Shown: positions 31,789 to 44,178, numbered from the stretch's first letter. The stretch is DNA of 64,000 nt from Pseudovirgaria hyperparasitica (GCF_010093815.1 NW_022985559.1:8621-72620), one strand, 5' to 3'. Notes: generated from the sequence alone by a model not told the origin. A program made the numbers and translations.

Positions 31789-32534
31789 CCTCACTGGTGC
31801 TGACTTGTGCACCGGCTCGTTCCTCTTCACTACTGTTGCCGTCCTTCAGAAGCGCCTGAGTCCAGTCAAGATGTTGCTGCACTGGTTCATAACTTTTTGG
31901 GGTAATCTCGCTGGTGCACTATTCGTCGTCTCGATTATCTTCGGCTGTAAGTCAAGCTCCGAGTCAAAGTTTCCAGACTCTAAACAGTATCTAACGCGTC
32001 GCAGACGGCAACGTCTTTGCAAAGGACCCCTATCTCACCGAAATCCACAACTTTGTTCGAACCAAGCAAGTTGTTCCTATGTGGCACAACATCTTTCTTC
32101 GCGGGATCGGTTGCAATTGGCTCGTGTGCCTAGGCTGTTTCTTCGGCTTCCAGGCCCGTGACCTCGCATCCAAGATCATCGGCATTTGGTTTCCGATCTT
32201 TGCCTTCGTCGCGCTTGGTTTCGATCACGTTGTTGCTAATATGTTCTTTGTGCCCATGGGAATCTGGTTGAAGACACCTGGTGTCACTGTCAGCCTGTAT
32301 ATCTGGAAAGGTATCATCCCTGCTTTCTTGGGTAACTTGGTTGGTGGTGCGTTGTTCTGTGGTGGGTATTACTGGTGGATGTACCTTGCATTCCAACCTG
32401 AGGTCGAAGTTGATGGTGTCAAATACCAACGAGGGCCAGTCTCTAATGGCATCAGCTTGTTCAGTAAGACAAAGGGTAGCGATGTCGAGAGTAATGCTGG
32501 GTCAACGATCAAAAAGGTTGACCATGCCTTATAA
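31789..32534 (+). pseudogene. 5'-truncated formate/nitrite transporter (FNT family)
   Basis: Exons 31789-31946 and 32005-32534 (58-bp intron, phase 2) encode 228 residues up to a normal stop. LTGADLCTGSFLFTT is the FNT signature region; then come NLAGALFVVSIIFG, NWLVCLGCFFGFQA, GFDHVVANMFFVPMG and GNLVGGALFCGGYYWW, covering most of the later membrane helices. FNT proteins carry formate or nitrite across membranes. The first helices (about 80-100 residues) are missing: the sequence begins exactly at a splice acceptor (CTGCTAAT branch site, TTCTTCAG), and what lies before it is a HET-gene fragment. No translation start fits, so it is probably non-functional. Confidence 0.75.
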
Positions 32535-33552
32535 ACGAGCTGGTCGTACCGGACTCGGCGCTGTTGGAATGCATATCTCTCGGAACGCGAAGAGTACTGA
32601 AGATGCTGCGATATTTACTGACATGCCTTGGACGTTCGACAAGACTTCGATACCCGGGATCTCGCGAGTCCTATGGCTAGACCTCGTGCGCATCAGTATG
32701 AGTGAAACAAGTATGACTGTGACGATCATGATGAGCTTTTGCCATCACACTGCCTTATCTATGTTGTACTCAGAGTCGTACTCCGTATCAGACATATGCG
32801 AAATGTTTTCTTCAGACGTAATGGCATACGAAAGGGGGTAGATGTAGAAATATATATACATGTAATTAGACTTTTGTTTACATCGTGAAACAATACGACT
32901 TCATCCCTTACACTCAAAACCTCGATAAGTACTTACTATTGAGCTTAATGCAGTTAGTAGGTGACGCTAGGGACAGGACCAGGAAGAGAGCAATGAGAAT
33001 AACTAAATAGTTAGCTTGTAGTGGGAAGGATCGCCACGGCCAATTAAACACAATCCATAGACCTATCTTTTACCGTCTATCAGATCAAGGCTAGTAGTGA
33101 CTATACTTCGTCCTATGCGAAATATCCCATTCCCCGGCTCCAAATGTGATATTTGCCCTATTGGGGCCTCCATGGGGTGTCTGGGATGTGTGGTGCAACC
33201 CTGGCTGTGCTCGTATGAGATACGGAGGACGCTCATCGTGTGGTTGGTGTATTGATTGACTGGCCCCGCATCTGTATGCAGCCCCTCACCTGATGGATGG
33301 TACCCACCACGATGCTAATGGTATAAACAGGTTGCCCGCCACGGCGACGAGCGACAAGTCATCAAATCCTCCTTTCTCTTCCAGAAGTCGTACAGACTGA
33401 GTCAATATCACTCTTTTCGACTCGGATTACCTGAGATTCACATCTGCACTTCGTACTGTCGAACAGGCTGAAGCCTTCGAGTCAAGCCACTCCTCAACCA
33501 AACCATCCATACACATATATATACCCTTCGACCCTTTCAAATTCTTACAACG
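32535..33552. other. Intergenic region
   Basis: 1.0 kb between the transporter remnant and a small ORF. A TATATA stretch at 33515-33523 is a possible core promoter for the ORF at 33553. No other feature is visible. Confidence 0.4.
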
Positions 33553-33777
33553 ATGTCTCTCATGGTCACATACTCGAGAAGTCGCTCCTTCCAATCACGG
33601 CCGACATCGACAACACCGACGACTCAAGCACCGTCACTGAACACGCCTCAGCAAGTGCGACCTTATGGTATCGATGCTGTGAAAGTGCCCGGCAGCGTCA
33701 TGTCTCGTACATCTTCGACGAGTAGCAGCAATACAAGTAAAGAACAGGGCAGGAAATGGTGGTGGAACTGGTACTAA
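33553..33777 (+). CDS. Small Ser/Thr-rich hypothetical protein, 74 aa
   Basis: A short ORF with Met at 33553, rich in Ser, Thr and Pro, ending KWWWNWY. It has no signal peptide and no recognised domain. In its favour are a TATA-like run 30 bp upstream, a C/T-rich upstream segment and a composition unlike the other frames. Against it are its length and unknown conservation. A downstream ORF (34301-34528) has a similar Ser/Pro/Arg flavour, but I could not link them by splicing. Confidence 0.3.
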   Translation: MSLMVTYSRSRSFQSRPTSTTPTTQAPSLNTPQQVRPYGIDAVKVPGSVMSRTSSTSSSNTSKEQGRKWWWNWY

Positions 33778-35757
33778 ATGGCGCTGCGGCGAGGCATCGT
33801 AACGTCGCAAGGTTCTTCGAGATTGGTCCGATGCGATTGTGAGACCCTACAGATTGATTATGGGCACGAGCCGGGCTAGGAGTGTTGACAGTGACATTGA
33901 AGACAGAAAGTTTGAGGGTAAGCGAGTGATTGGCGTTAGTGAATCCACGGGATCTTTTCGTGCAGGTTCCGTAAACAGGCCGGCAACCAAGTCTACTGGT
34001 TTAGACGTTGTATCTACCAATTAGGGGGTTCTATAGGATAAATCCATGACTTAATAAATGGCAATCTCCTTAGGACCGACTTTCTTGAGCTATCCATGAT
34101 GTTCTTCTGTTGTCAAGTGCGATTTCTTGTTGGATAAACTTTCCAAATCGAATGCTGAATTATCGACACACTGATACAATGAAGAAGGCGAATTTACGGG
34201 CCAATCAATTCATCGAGACAAGGCTGTGGCTGTTCTTTGCCGAGCATGTATCCTTGTCGACACCACAAGATACCACCATCCTTTCGCCGATGGATGATGG
34301 ATGCATCATGCACATACACATGCACATCAACCCCTAGCCCTTAACCATCACCCAACAACATATTCCCGACCAAGCACTCAGTCAGCTACACCGACATCGT
34401 CCCCGGCCCGCAGGTGGTCCAAACTGCGTAAAGTCGAATCCGTGGAAGCCTATCAGCGAGCGTTGACCCCACCAGCTCAACGCTCTCCCAGGCGCGACGG
34501 TCCGCAAAGTAGTGTAGTGATGTTGTAAAGCTGAAGCTTCATCCATGACTTACTAAGCGGTGATATACGAGTAATGTCTTCCTGGACGCTGCAGTCTATC
34601 CGAACACAGTCCTTTACATCCACGAGTAATTAGTCAATCCTTGCGCTATCACGCCGAAATCGCCGAAGCCAAGCTCGCTGGGACTGTATTACCCATGTGT
34701 GTAATTAAGGCTAGTCCTGCATGGTACAACTACAATGGTACCCTGGGACAGCTACTGCCGACCAACACATCAGGTTGCTGTACTCAGGATCGACGCAAGT
34801 TGGTGGGATACGGGCTCCTCATATGTCCCCTTCATCCTGTAGCATACTACTGTACAAGAAGGACATACGCAGGTCAGCAAGGTGTGTCTGAGACATGAAT
34901 GCAGCAAGGCGGCAAAGCAGACTCCATCAGGCATCCCACACAAACCGCACAGCACACTCATCGGATGCACCCTACACATCGTACCCGGCCTATCAACGAA
35001 TGGTCATCCAGCCTCCTCGCTTACTTGCAGAGCGTCAAATCTGCAGTGCTGCGTTTCTCACGTCAGTGACTGTTCTGAACTTGCTTCCTTCCACTCAGCT
35101 CATGAAGCATGATTCCCCTCTTGACCCGGTCCACCCAAGGAGTCAGGACGCTCCCTATTCCAGTCGGCTCTCACTCTCCCTCAAAAAGCCGGAAGCACCG
35201 GAGACGCGGTGCTGAGACAACCACTGCACTGTTACCGGCTTGCATACAGCGTAGGAATGGATCTCTCAACGCAATCGAACTATCCGAATGGATGTGAAAA
35301 AGTCACCCGCTGCCTTTATGCTGATATACCATTTCACACTACTAGACTGTTTCTCGTGCTACCCTTGTACTCCTCTCGCTCTGTCTTCCCATGGTAAATC
35401 CTCCCTGCAAGCACAGACACGTCGTGGACTCAGAGATGTGGCAAAACCAGCCAGGGCTGATCCTACACGTTCTCACTGTTGGTGTTACTACTACTACTAT
35501 TGCAGGTGGGTAAAGATTGATAGTTAGCAGCGGTGGCCGGAGACGTTGGTTGGGAAAGCCATTGCTGATCATAGCACTGATCTACGCATTGGACAGATCC
35601 GCCGCGTCGCCTTTGTCGAAATACAACTTTTCATCGCGCCGTTATTCATGCACCGCACCTCTACCCGATACAGACTACGACAACTCAGACTCCACACGCC
35701 TCGCCATGCTCGCTAAACTCAACTCGACTCAACTCAACTCCTGACCTACGACCTTTC
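33778..35757. other. Long intergenic region
   Basis: About 2 kb. Several overlapping short ORFs are present in all frames, as expected for GC-richer non-coding DNA. No domain, repeat or RNA gene was recognised. Confidence 0.35.
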
Positions 35758-37813
35758 CTATTTATCACGACGATAGCCACTATCGTCCGAGCTATACCTA
35801 CTCAGACCGAGGCAGTCGGCCATACCAAAGAAAACATCCGTACTACTATATACACCACCAAAAAGCTCCTGGCATGGGCCCATGGCAAAGACTGGGACAT
35901 CGGTAAGTGAGTGGACACCTTGGCTGTTTTCCACAGGAAGGGTCCCATTGACGACGAGGCCATCAGGATTGTCCGACGGGTTAACGAAGTAATTGTTTGG
36001 ACCCGTGAGATTACGCGATGGTGTACGAGGGCCGGTTTGGTGTACTTTGTAGTTCTCGCGACGGTCGGGGTTCGCCATGAAGCCGTCAAATAGCGTGTAT
36101 CGTGGATCCCAGTTGGAGGGGAAGTGAACACCGTCAGTGTAGGTCAAGTTCCCGGTGTTGGCGTACTGCGACAGACCAGAGTTCTGGTATGTACCGACGG
36201 CCTGGCGCTTCGAGCGCGTGTTGTTCTGCGCAGAGAGATACTTTGTGTCAACGCTACCAGCCACATCAAAGCCGTGACCATGATCAGCTGTGACGAGGAT
36301 GAGGGTCTCCTTGAGCGTGCCAAGCTCTTTCAGATGCTCAATACTAGCGCGGATAGTGTCGTCAAGCTCGAGCAACTCGCCCAGCGCACGGTCGTAGTCG
36401 AGGAGATGCATTTGCTTGTCTATAGAGGCCGCCTCGGACATGATGAACCAGCCGTTATCACCGGCGCGAGTATTGAGTATGTCGATGGCCTTGAGCGTCA
36501 TCTGTTTCAGGCCAGGTTGGTTCACGGCGTCAGCTTTGTTCCCGTCGGGGCTGTTGGACTGGTTACGGAGGTTGTTGGTGTAGACGTTGCGATCGAGCCA
36601 TTTGGCCATATTGCTAACGGAGAAGATCCCGAGTGCGCGTTCGTCGTTGCTTAAGCTTGATAAGGAGTCGGCGTCTTGTGCAAGCTGGTAGCCCTTATTC
36701 TGGAATTCGAGATAGTAGTCTTTGTCCATATAAGTTCTACCGCCCTTGCTCGAGTTGTAGAATTGCTCGGCGCCACCTCCGAAAAGAACGTCAGGGCCAG
36801 TCCAGTTTGTCCAGGTGTAGTTGGTGATGCCGTTCAGAAAAGAGTCCACGACGGCTCCATACTGATCACGATCGCGCGTGTGAGCAGTCAATCCAGCAGG
36901 AGTAGCATCGGCGATGAAGGCTGTTGATACAATCCCGATGTGGCCACCATAGACACGATGGAAGATCTCGGCAATAGTCTCAATCTTTGGGTCATCGAAG
37001 GGGTTCTTGCTGGAGTCGGCGTAGACGCCTAGACAGTTCACAGTAGTCTTGTGGCCGCTGTAAAGGGTGGTGGCTGAATTGGCACTGTCGGTTATGAAGG
37101 AATCCATAGAGTGCGTCATCTGGTGACCGAGTACAGGGAACTTGTCCATTTGCATCAAACTCTTGTACTTTCCATTTACAGACTTGTGAGCAATAAGGCG
37201 TGCGGCAGTGATCATGTTCGTTGTCATACCATCCCCAATGAAAAGCAGAATATTCTTCGTCTTGCGCTCTTCGTCGAGATCGCGGACAATCCAGTTCGCC
37301 ACGGTCTGCTGGCCATCGTAGTAGGTGAGAGTGGCCTCGTATTCGCCGGCTTCGTAGAGGGCGACCTTGCGGTAGGCCTTTGCGGTGACATTCACAAGGG
37401 ATGGTCTGCCCATGTCACGAGCAAACAGGTCCTCGGTCCAGGTGAAGTTCCATCTCTCTAGTTGCGGCTCGTCCAATTGAAAGTATTTGGCAGCGGGCAC
37501 TGGTTCGTCGTCGGAGTCCTTCTTTTTGATAGTGAAGGTGAAGTGCTCGTCCGGGGACCTGGAGATGGCCTCGGAGCCATTGACTGGTGCGTGGACCTCC
37601 AGGCGAATGTCGAAGTACTGTCCCGCAAGAAAGTCGGCTTCGTCAGGAGGAAAGACGCAACCTAGATCACTGTAAGTGTCTGTGAGTAGGCTGAGAAACC
37701 ATTGCTAGCACACCTAACGTAGGGCAGCCACCCAGTCTCTGGAAAGTCTGCGCACGAGACAAGCCAAGTAGGGCTCCAGCGACAGCAAAAGCAGCAGTCT
37801 TGTAAGCAACCAT
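35758..37813 (-). CDS. Secreted alkaline phosphatase family protein
   Basis: Exons on the minus strand 37714-37813 and 35758-37661 (52-bp intron, phase 1) encode 667 aa. The start at 37813 gives a clean signal peptide (MVAYKTAAFAVAGALLGLSRAQ). After a ~150-residue N-terminal domain come the alkaline phosphatase motifs: ILLFIGDGMTTNM (metal ligand Asp177), TDSANSATTLYSGHKT (phosphorylated Ser229 in DSAxSAT), TRDRDQYGAV, EAASIDKQMH, ILVTADHGHGFDV and VHSLTDVPVFAMGPC near the C-terminus. The enzyme hydrolyses phosphomonoesters outside the cell or in the vacuole. There is no membrane anchor at the C-terminus (it ends in Arg-Arg-Asp-Lys), so a soluble secreted form is likely. It is longer than bacterial PhoA (~450 aa) because of the N-terminal domain. 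Confidence 0.9.
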
Positions 37814-40800
37814 GACTGTCAATTGAGATGCGCAGGACGTGAGCCGTAAAGTCCCCAACGAGCAGGGCTAGCTTGAATCTTTATACTTCTCAGCTGTCCG
37901 CAATTTCGCGTACCCACGCCCATGCCCACACCCATGCTTCTGGAACTCGCCTTTTCGTTCCAGCAACCAGGACAGCGACGCGGAGTTTGCGCAAAACGTG
38001 CGGATTGCTGGGTTGTCAATGGCTTCACGGGCGAGGACGCCGCCTCTCGCCAAGGTGGACGAGCATCAGAGGCGTTCGGTGGCACGTCAAGCACCTTACG
38101 AGATGCTTCTTGCAGTAAGGGCAGACGCGGATGGGCCCACGGCAGACGGGAGGTGAGGGTGAAGGTAGAGGGTTCTTGGCAGAAGCGTGCGGAGACGCAG
38201 CTTTCTCATTCGCGGTGCGGCCCTTCTCAGTGCTTGTACGCTCTTGGCAGCTCCTGGACAGGAGCTGACAGCTCTGATCAGTGTATAGGGCGACGACGGC
38301 GATATCAATGTGATGCCATGGTCGTTGCGAGGGCGCTGCGATAGATGCTCAAAGGGCCAGATTCATGTCGTGCGTCAGAAGGCGTTGGATGCATGAGATA
38401 CGAGAAGAGAAAAGAAGTGTGATCACTGCCATCACGTGGTCACATGATGACGCGCTTGACTGACGTCTTGGCAACTCTTGGACATACGCGTAGGTAGAGC
38501 CATGTTAGGTAGGTACGGACGGCCCGCCCTGTACACCTCAGGCTGTCCAGGGCTCTGCATGAACTATTCCATGATCCCCACTCGCTAGTAACTTGCGAGA
38601 ATTGTGTTCGACAAATCAATGGTCGTGGTAGGGACAAAGATTGACAGTCAGCTAGTAGACCTGGTGCGGGCACCGTTGCGGAAGATCTGAAGTCGAACTA
38701 ACATCACGATAATAGTGGACGATCGATGGACAAGACGGGCTAAAGATGCAGTATATCAATCAACCCATCGCTGAAGTCTACAGTCAGGGAGACCGTAGAT
38801 AGAAGTCCTCCTATTGATAATGATTGCAAATGGTGCTGTACAAGTGCGAGGCGGGATGTTGCGCAGGAACGCTAATCTAATGAAAGGCCAGGCGACGTGT
38901 GTGCATTCTTATGTGAAGTTCTAAGATTCCAAGCTACCTTAGTATCCAAAAAGGGTCTGAAACAGACTATAAAGTGAAATCTGATCTGTCAGAGCAAGCT
39001 GGGGATGATGCCGGCTGGCGATGCAAGTTCCGAAACTCAGGCAGGGGGATTGAGAGTCGGATAGCCGTATTATCCCATCGGCAAGGTGACCGTGATCAGA
39101 CCGTTGACCCGGAGCGTCCGGCAAGACTGATATATGCAAGATAGCAAGACGGCGGTGCACTTGGCCTTGGAGCCATGCATCATGGATCCATCGCACTACT
39201 CGAGTGGGGAGAGGGTGGAGACGGTAAGACCCTGGTTCCTGACTTAACATGAGGTCCAGTCCTAGATTTGCACTGCCTTGTCTTACGATGTCGCGAATGT
39301 TGCCTGTAGTGGCCGGATTACGCGGAATCTGGGCAGATGTCCGCTGACGTTGCCGTTGACGCTGACATGGTCTGAGGTGTGTCTGGCTACCTCCCAGTCA
39401 TGGCAATAGGTGTAGCGGTACTACAGGTAGTTAGATCTAATCGTTGTAGTGGAGAATAGGTTTGGAAGTGGATTAATATTACGTAGATTACAATTGATGT
39501 TGGCGTATAGGTAGGTCCAGTCCGGTGGGGCGGCCGTGCTGAGAAGTGCGCCACTTAAGATGACATGAACGCGACGGCACCAGCCGGCTGTGGCGGTTGC
39601 TTTTGGTTCTGGATCTGGCGCCGGACCTTGCTCATCGCTTAGGCATGTCTGAGTCTGAGATGCGTAATATGTAGCATAGACCTGGAAGCCAGTCAGCACC
39701 ACAAGCACATACACATATATATATATACTGCTACCTAGATGATACATATTATATAGGTATAAACTGACTTTAGTAATTATACATGATAGTACAAGCTTCT
39801 AAGAGAACATGTGCTCACTGTGAGGAGTAGACACCGCTAGTGCACTATAATAGTCTACCTTAGCTAGGTAGACCTCCACGTGCGCCACACGTTTAGCTGC
39901 CAACAAGCCACACGTTCAGCTGCTAACAAGCCACACGTTATGACCTACAAACCTCCTACTTTGGGCTAGTCGACAACACGACTCGACGTGACCTGTCCGT
40001 GGATTTGATAATAATGATTAATTACCATCTGTAGTCTATGTCATACTATAATTATATCATGACCATCTCCTCGCCGCCTCAGTAAAATCTAGCCGTACGC
40101 GGATATTTGTAGTATCAATGATGCTGCTTGATTTTGTGCTTCTTCGGAAACAATGACGCTAGTGGCTTCACACTCGACGCCCCTTCAGACCCGTCCGTTA
40201 ACGCCTCCTCTTTGCTATCCTCTCATCGTCCCTCTCGGGGCACTTACGGACTCGTCTCGTCTCGTCTCGGTCTGCGAGGCTGCTCACGCCAACATGTTCG
40301 GCCCCAGACTGTCAGATCCCTGTTGGACAGGTCATGCCATGTGTGTAGTGAGCCTTAGTAAACCCTAGGACCAGTTCCATATAGATACCCAGCTGCTTGT
40401 CTACACCTAGCAGTACGCTAGGCTAGACTCCCCAATTATCCTGTCTCCGCCATCGCTTGCTGCTCGCAGCCGGACACCCGCTACAATGCACCGTCTACAG
40501 CCTTGTCCAGTTCCCGATTGGTTCCGCCTCCAAACTTTTCTTCATCTGACTTGAATCGATTCTGTCCATCAAGATGGAAAGATGACCCTCTGTATATATA
40601 TATTCCATCTATGTGTAGTAGATTCATTCTTTTGCCCGACCTCGCGCTCCGCTGAATAGGAATATGATACTTGCGAAGAAAATGAGGTTCGTATATCCAA
40701 TACAACACGTCATTTAGAAGGACAATATGACATGACTTGACGACTTGTCGGCTCTTGTTTACACCAAGTAGATCCGTCGAGGGCAATGCCGATGGAGTTA

Positions 40801-41024
40801 AATCTTAGAACTGTGTTAAGTTACAGGCCCATCCGTGTCGTATGTGCTCTGTGACTCCTGGAAATGCTATGGAATGCTCGCAAATCTTCAATCCGTAAAT
40901 TCAATCTGCTAGGTTGCGGTCGTTCTCATGTGTATGTCGTGTTCTTCGTCATAGCATCAAGGTCATTTTGACGTGCGTGTCGTACTATTCGTCACCGTAT
41001 CAAGGTCGTAATGTCCATGAGGTC
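37814..41024. other. Long intergenic region (3.2 kb)
   Basis: Upstream of alkaline phosphatase. It holds a CACGTG box in the first kilobase (within 38431-38445) and another near 39877. It also holds a small tandem repeat (separate entry). ORFs such as 39421-39747 (minus, hydrophobic start) and 40481-40786 (minus) have no recognised domain. AT-rich patches at 39700-39790 and 40010-40060 keep CA/TG and do not look RIP-mutated. Confidence 0.4.
39884..39940. repeat. 23-bp tandem repeat, about 2.5 copies
   Basis: Units 39884-39906 and 39907-39929 match except for two C/T differences and are followed by a partial third copy (gccacacgtta). Each unit carries CACACGTT and AGCTGC. No function is evident. 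Confidence 0.75.
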
Positions 41025-41957
41025 TCATTGCGCCGGACTTGTCTCACTCGCTTCGTCCTCTCCAATATCCATCTTGTATTGCTCGTCTCTCTCCTCACCC
41101 TCGGCCACGCTCTCGTCTACTTCGCGCAGCCAATCTCTCTTCAAAACCTCCATCGGTGGATCTTCGCTTCGCAGACTCCCGGCCCCGCCTCTCTTCTCAC
41201 CTTTGCCTTCCCCTCTCTTGCGAGGATGGAAATGCATTCGCCGCAGATGGCTTGCTGCATTATAGCATTCATTGTATCGCTTGCCGGTGGTACATGATTT
41301 GCAATTCGACAAGAAACTATGGTCAGGCGACGCATCTACTGTCATCCACACTTTACGCGATGTGACGTGCACGCGGTTTGCGTGCCGACGAAGTTCATGT
41401 TCTGACCTAAACCCATCCGGGTGGTCGTTGCATTTGGGACAGTAAAGCTTGTGATGCCTTGGTGAGCTTGCTACAGCAGACGTACTCGCACTCGAGACTG
41501 CACTCGACGCTGTGGGTGTGCGCTGCAAGTTGAGCGAAGAGTTTGGTGGATTCGCACTACTGGGAGAGGGTATCCGTAGCTGTGTAGTCTGGATCTGGGG
41601 CTTCGATTTCAGGCAACGCGGAGATGTATCGTCGCTTGAGGCAGCAGCAAGGCACTCCGGGTGCATGCAACGGACCGGAGACGCCATATATGGTGCGGCA
41701 GTATGTGGTGATGTATGCCGTGTGCGTGACGGCTCAATGGCCACTGGAGGACGCCGTTGTACAGCAATCTGTGGTGGCAGTGCACACAACAGATGTGGAT
41801 GTGATGAGAACGACGATCTACCGGCGGGAGATCTACCTTTGTCCCAGCTACTGGTAGGAAGGGATGGTTGGTCGGACTGGAGTGAATGGGAGAAATAGTT
41901 CTGCTCGTTCGCGGTTGCGGGCGTGAGGGATGATGACGCAGTGAGTGCTGACTGCAT
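41025..41957 (-). CDS. C2H2-like zinc-finger protein (fungal DUF7896-type)
   Basis: A single minus-strand frame. From Met at 41957 the product is 310 aa; the frame is open to 42410, but the extra N-terminus looks like translated leader, so the start is uncertain. The N-terminal half is Ser/Pro-rich and disordered. Then LYCPKCNDHPDGFRSEHELR with RHANRVH supplies one C2H2-like finger (C-x2-C...H-x4-H). About 20 residues later SNCKSCTTGKRYNECYNAAS with HLRRMHFHPRKRG forms a second, atypical Cys/His module followed by basic residues. This pairing is a recurring arrangement in Pezizomycotina, presumed to act in transcription in the nucleus. The tail is acidic. Confidence 0.7.
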   Translation of the reverse strand: MQSALTASSSLTPATANEQNYFSHSLQSDQPSLPTSSWDKGRSPAGRSSFSSHPHLLCALPPQIAVQRRPPVAIEPSRTRHTSPHTAAPYMASPVRCMHPECLAAASSDDTSPRCLKSKPQIQTTQLRIPSPSSANPPNSSLNLQRTPTASSAVSSASTSAVASSPRHHKLYCPKCNDHPDGFRSEHELRRHANRVHVTSRKVWMTVDASPDHSFLSNCKSCTTGKRYNECYNAASHLRRMHFHPRKRGEGKGEKRGGAGSLRSEDPPMEVLKRDWLREVDESVAEGEERDEQYKMDIGEDEASETSPAQ

Positions 41958-42591
41958 ATAGTAGGTCGGTGGAATACTGCTGCAGCTCGTATCGTTGGCA
42001 GGATGTCGCGGTGAAGCTGGCCCCAAGATTAGAAGACAGGGTAAATGAAAGACAAGGCTCGCAGATCGAGGTGAGCAGTGATTGATAGGTTTGTTTGGGG
42101 TCCGAAAGAACGGCCAGGATGCAGCTAAAGTAATCCCCGTCCTAACTAACGCGGATGATCTGCCGCAGAATAGAGTTCTCGGGAAATGTAGAGCGGGATG
42201 TTTAGAAAGAAGAGTCGAGATGGGTAAAAATCCCCTCCACGACTTCTTGAATACTGGTGCTCGGTTCTTGCTTGAGATGGCTGTTCGTTGGAGCTCAGCC
42301 GGGAACAACGATAGGAGAAGAAGCAGGGCAGTTTTGTCTGGAAAGTGAGCAAATGCTGTCCATAGGTAAAACGGTCGGATGGAGTGTGCAGATGGTCTGC
42401 CTACTAACATCTAATACCCGACAAAGTGATCGATGGCAGCTGCGGCAGTCATGGACGAGGGCACCAAACGGCAGTTCTCAAAGCTTTATGACGGAGAAGG
42501 CCACGAGTGGTAGTAGTGGAGTTTGGATAGAAGAGGGAGGTGCTAGTACAAATAAGAGATGTTGGTATAGTGTTTAGTATAGTAAGGAGAA

Positions 42592-42625
42592 GGGGGGGGG
42601 GTAGGGGGGTTGGAGGTGTAGGGGG
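42592..42625 (+). promoter_or_regulatory. G-run cluster, possible G-quadruplex
   Basis: A run of ten G (42592-42601) is followed by runs of six (42604-42609) and five (42621-42625) within 34 bp. Such spacing can fold as a G-quadruplex if the long run contributes two tracts. It lies about 0.6 kb upstream of the zinc-finger start. The effect is unknown. Confidence 0.4.
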
Positions 42626-43444
42626 AGCTGAGTCGTCATTAGATCATTGGAGCACTGTGCGCAAAGTAGGCGGTGGATGGCAGAGAAGGAGAAGCGTACG
42701 AGTACAAGAAGAGCCTGAGAAGTGTACCATTATAGCGACTAATTAGACAAGACAAGGACAGTCGAGAGTCAGGACGCGGGAAGGGCATCAGACTGGGACG
42801 ACATGATGCACATGCACCACCTACATCAGCCCTGCTCAGCCTCGCTATCAAGTCGTGTATTATGTGCTATGTCGGCCAGTCGTGGAGCTGTGGAGACGCG
42901 ATGCTTGACCATTGCCATAATCGCTTGGATGTTGCGGCTAGTAAACCGGGTGGCTTTTGGCCAAATACGCGATTCGGGACGTGTTTACTCAGCTTACCAC
43001 TCCGACACCACAGCATAGCTTCGGTCTGCCTATCTGTGCCTTGGTCTGGCTGACATGACGCGCAGAGGAGTGCGTCGACAACGGTAATGAGCAGGTGGCG
43101 CCGCAACAAGGGCATGAGAATATCATGACTGAGAAAATGGAGCAGAATGTGGTGAGGATCGGAATGAAGACAAGTCGGGAACATAACACACGGGTGTGTC
43201 CGTAGCTTAGTCACGTGTATTGGCATCCTCTCGTCAGTCAGGATGAGTCCAGCCCTCCAATTAAAACCCTTGTCTGCTGCCAAGCTAGAGGTGTCCGGTG
43301 TTCGATGTGGGCTGTCTACCCGAGATGTCAGGTGACTCAGAATTACCGTTAATTACACCTAGTTTGTCAGATGCATATTGATGACTAAGCTCTAGCCTCA
43401 GGCCCGATCGATATACCACTTCCATCCTCCTTCAGCTTCGTCTA

Positions 43445-43540
43445 CACCTTCACCTTCACCTTCACCTATATCTTATTCTTATTCTTACTCTTCTGCTCGT
43501 TATCTTCACTTCCACCTTCACCTCCACTTCGCCTCCGCCT
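43445..43540. repeat. C/T-rich simple repeats
   Basis: Short tandem runs of ttcacc, ttctta/ttatt and cctccgcct types on the plus strand. This is ordinary low-complexity polypyrimidine sequence. Confidence 0.6.
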
Positions 43541-44178
43541 CCATGCTCATGTCCATTATCATGTCCGTCTTAATTCGCCACATGTTAGTCATCCATCATC
43601 CGTCCACTCACCATCCACGATTCGTCCCTCATCAGCTTCAGCTTGCAATACTACTGCCGCCCCGCCTGTCTCGATGATGGCGGCGCCGTGGCTTATGGAG
43701 CATGAGGGGGACTTGTAACCGTCAGGCGCAGGGCAGGCTCAGGTCAAAACTCCCGTTGCGTCCGCCTCACGCTCGTGTTCGTCGCGAGAAATTTCCCTTT
43801 CGCCGCTCGTGTTGACGCCTCGTTCGCATCATCGACGCCACCAGTGGCGCCAAAGTTTCGCCCGGCATCATGCCCCTAACCAGTCCTGACTCTCGCCCTG
43901 TCTCGCAGCATCATTGGCCACAAGCCTCGTTCCACCTTCTGCACACTTCTCTTCTCTCGTCGTTTTGGAGCTTCCTGCTGTGCTCTATTGACCATGCTAT
44001 GGCTTCGTGATCGCTACAACAACTCCTGCCAACCCCTTGTTACTCCTCTGAATATACTCGATTGTAAGAGCACCGTGAGACGAGCGCCCCTGCTCACCCT
44101 CTGCGCGACGCACCCCCGTCACAACACACTATATCTGTACTCAATCTAGTAGCGTACCAGCCTTGTTCAGCTGTGTCC

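Noticed and set aside
36124-36654. 176-codon plus-strand ORF inside the alkaline phosphatase region
   Set aside because: Antisense to the phosphatase; the minus-strand frame carries all family motifs.
41958-42410. N-terminal extension of the zinc-finger ORF
   Set aside because: Open frame but leader-like composition; kept as an alternative start only.
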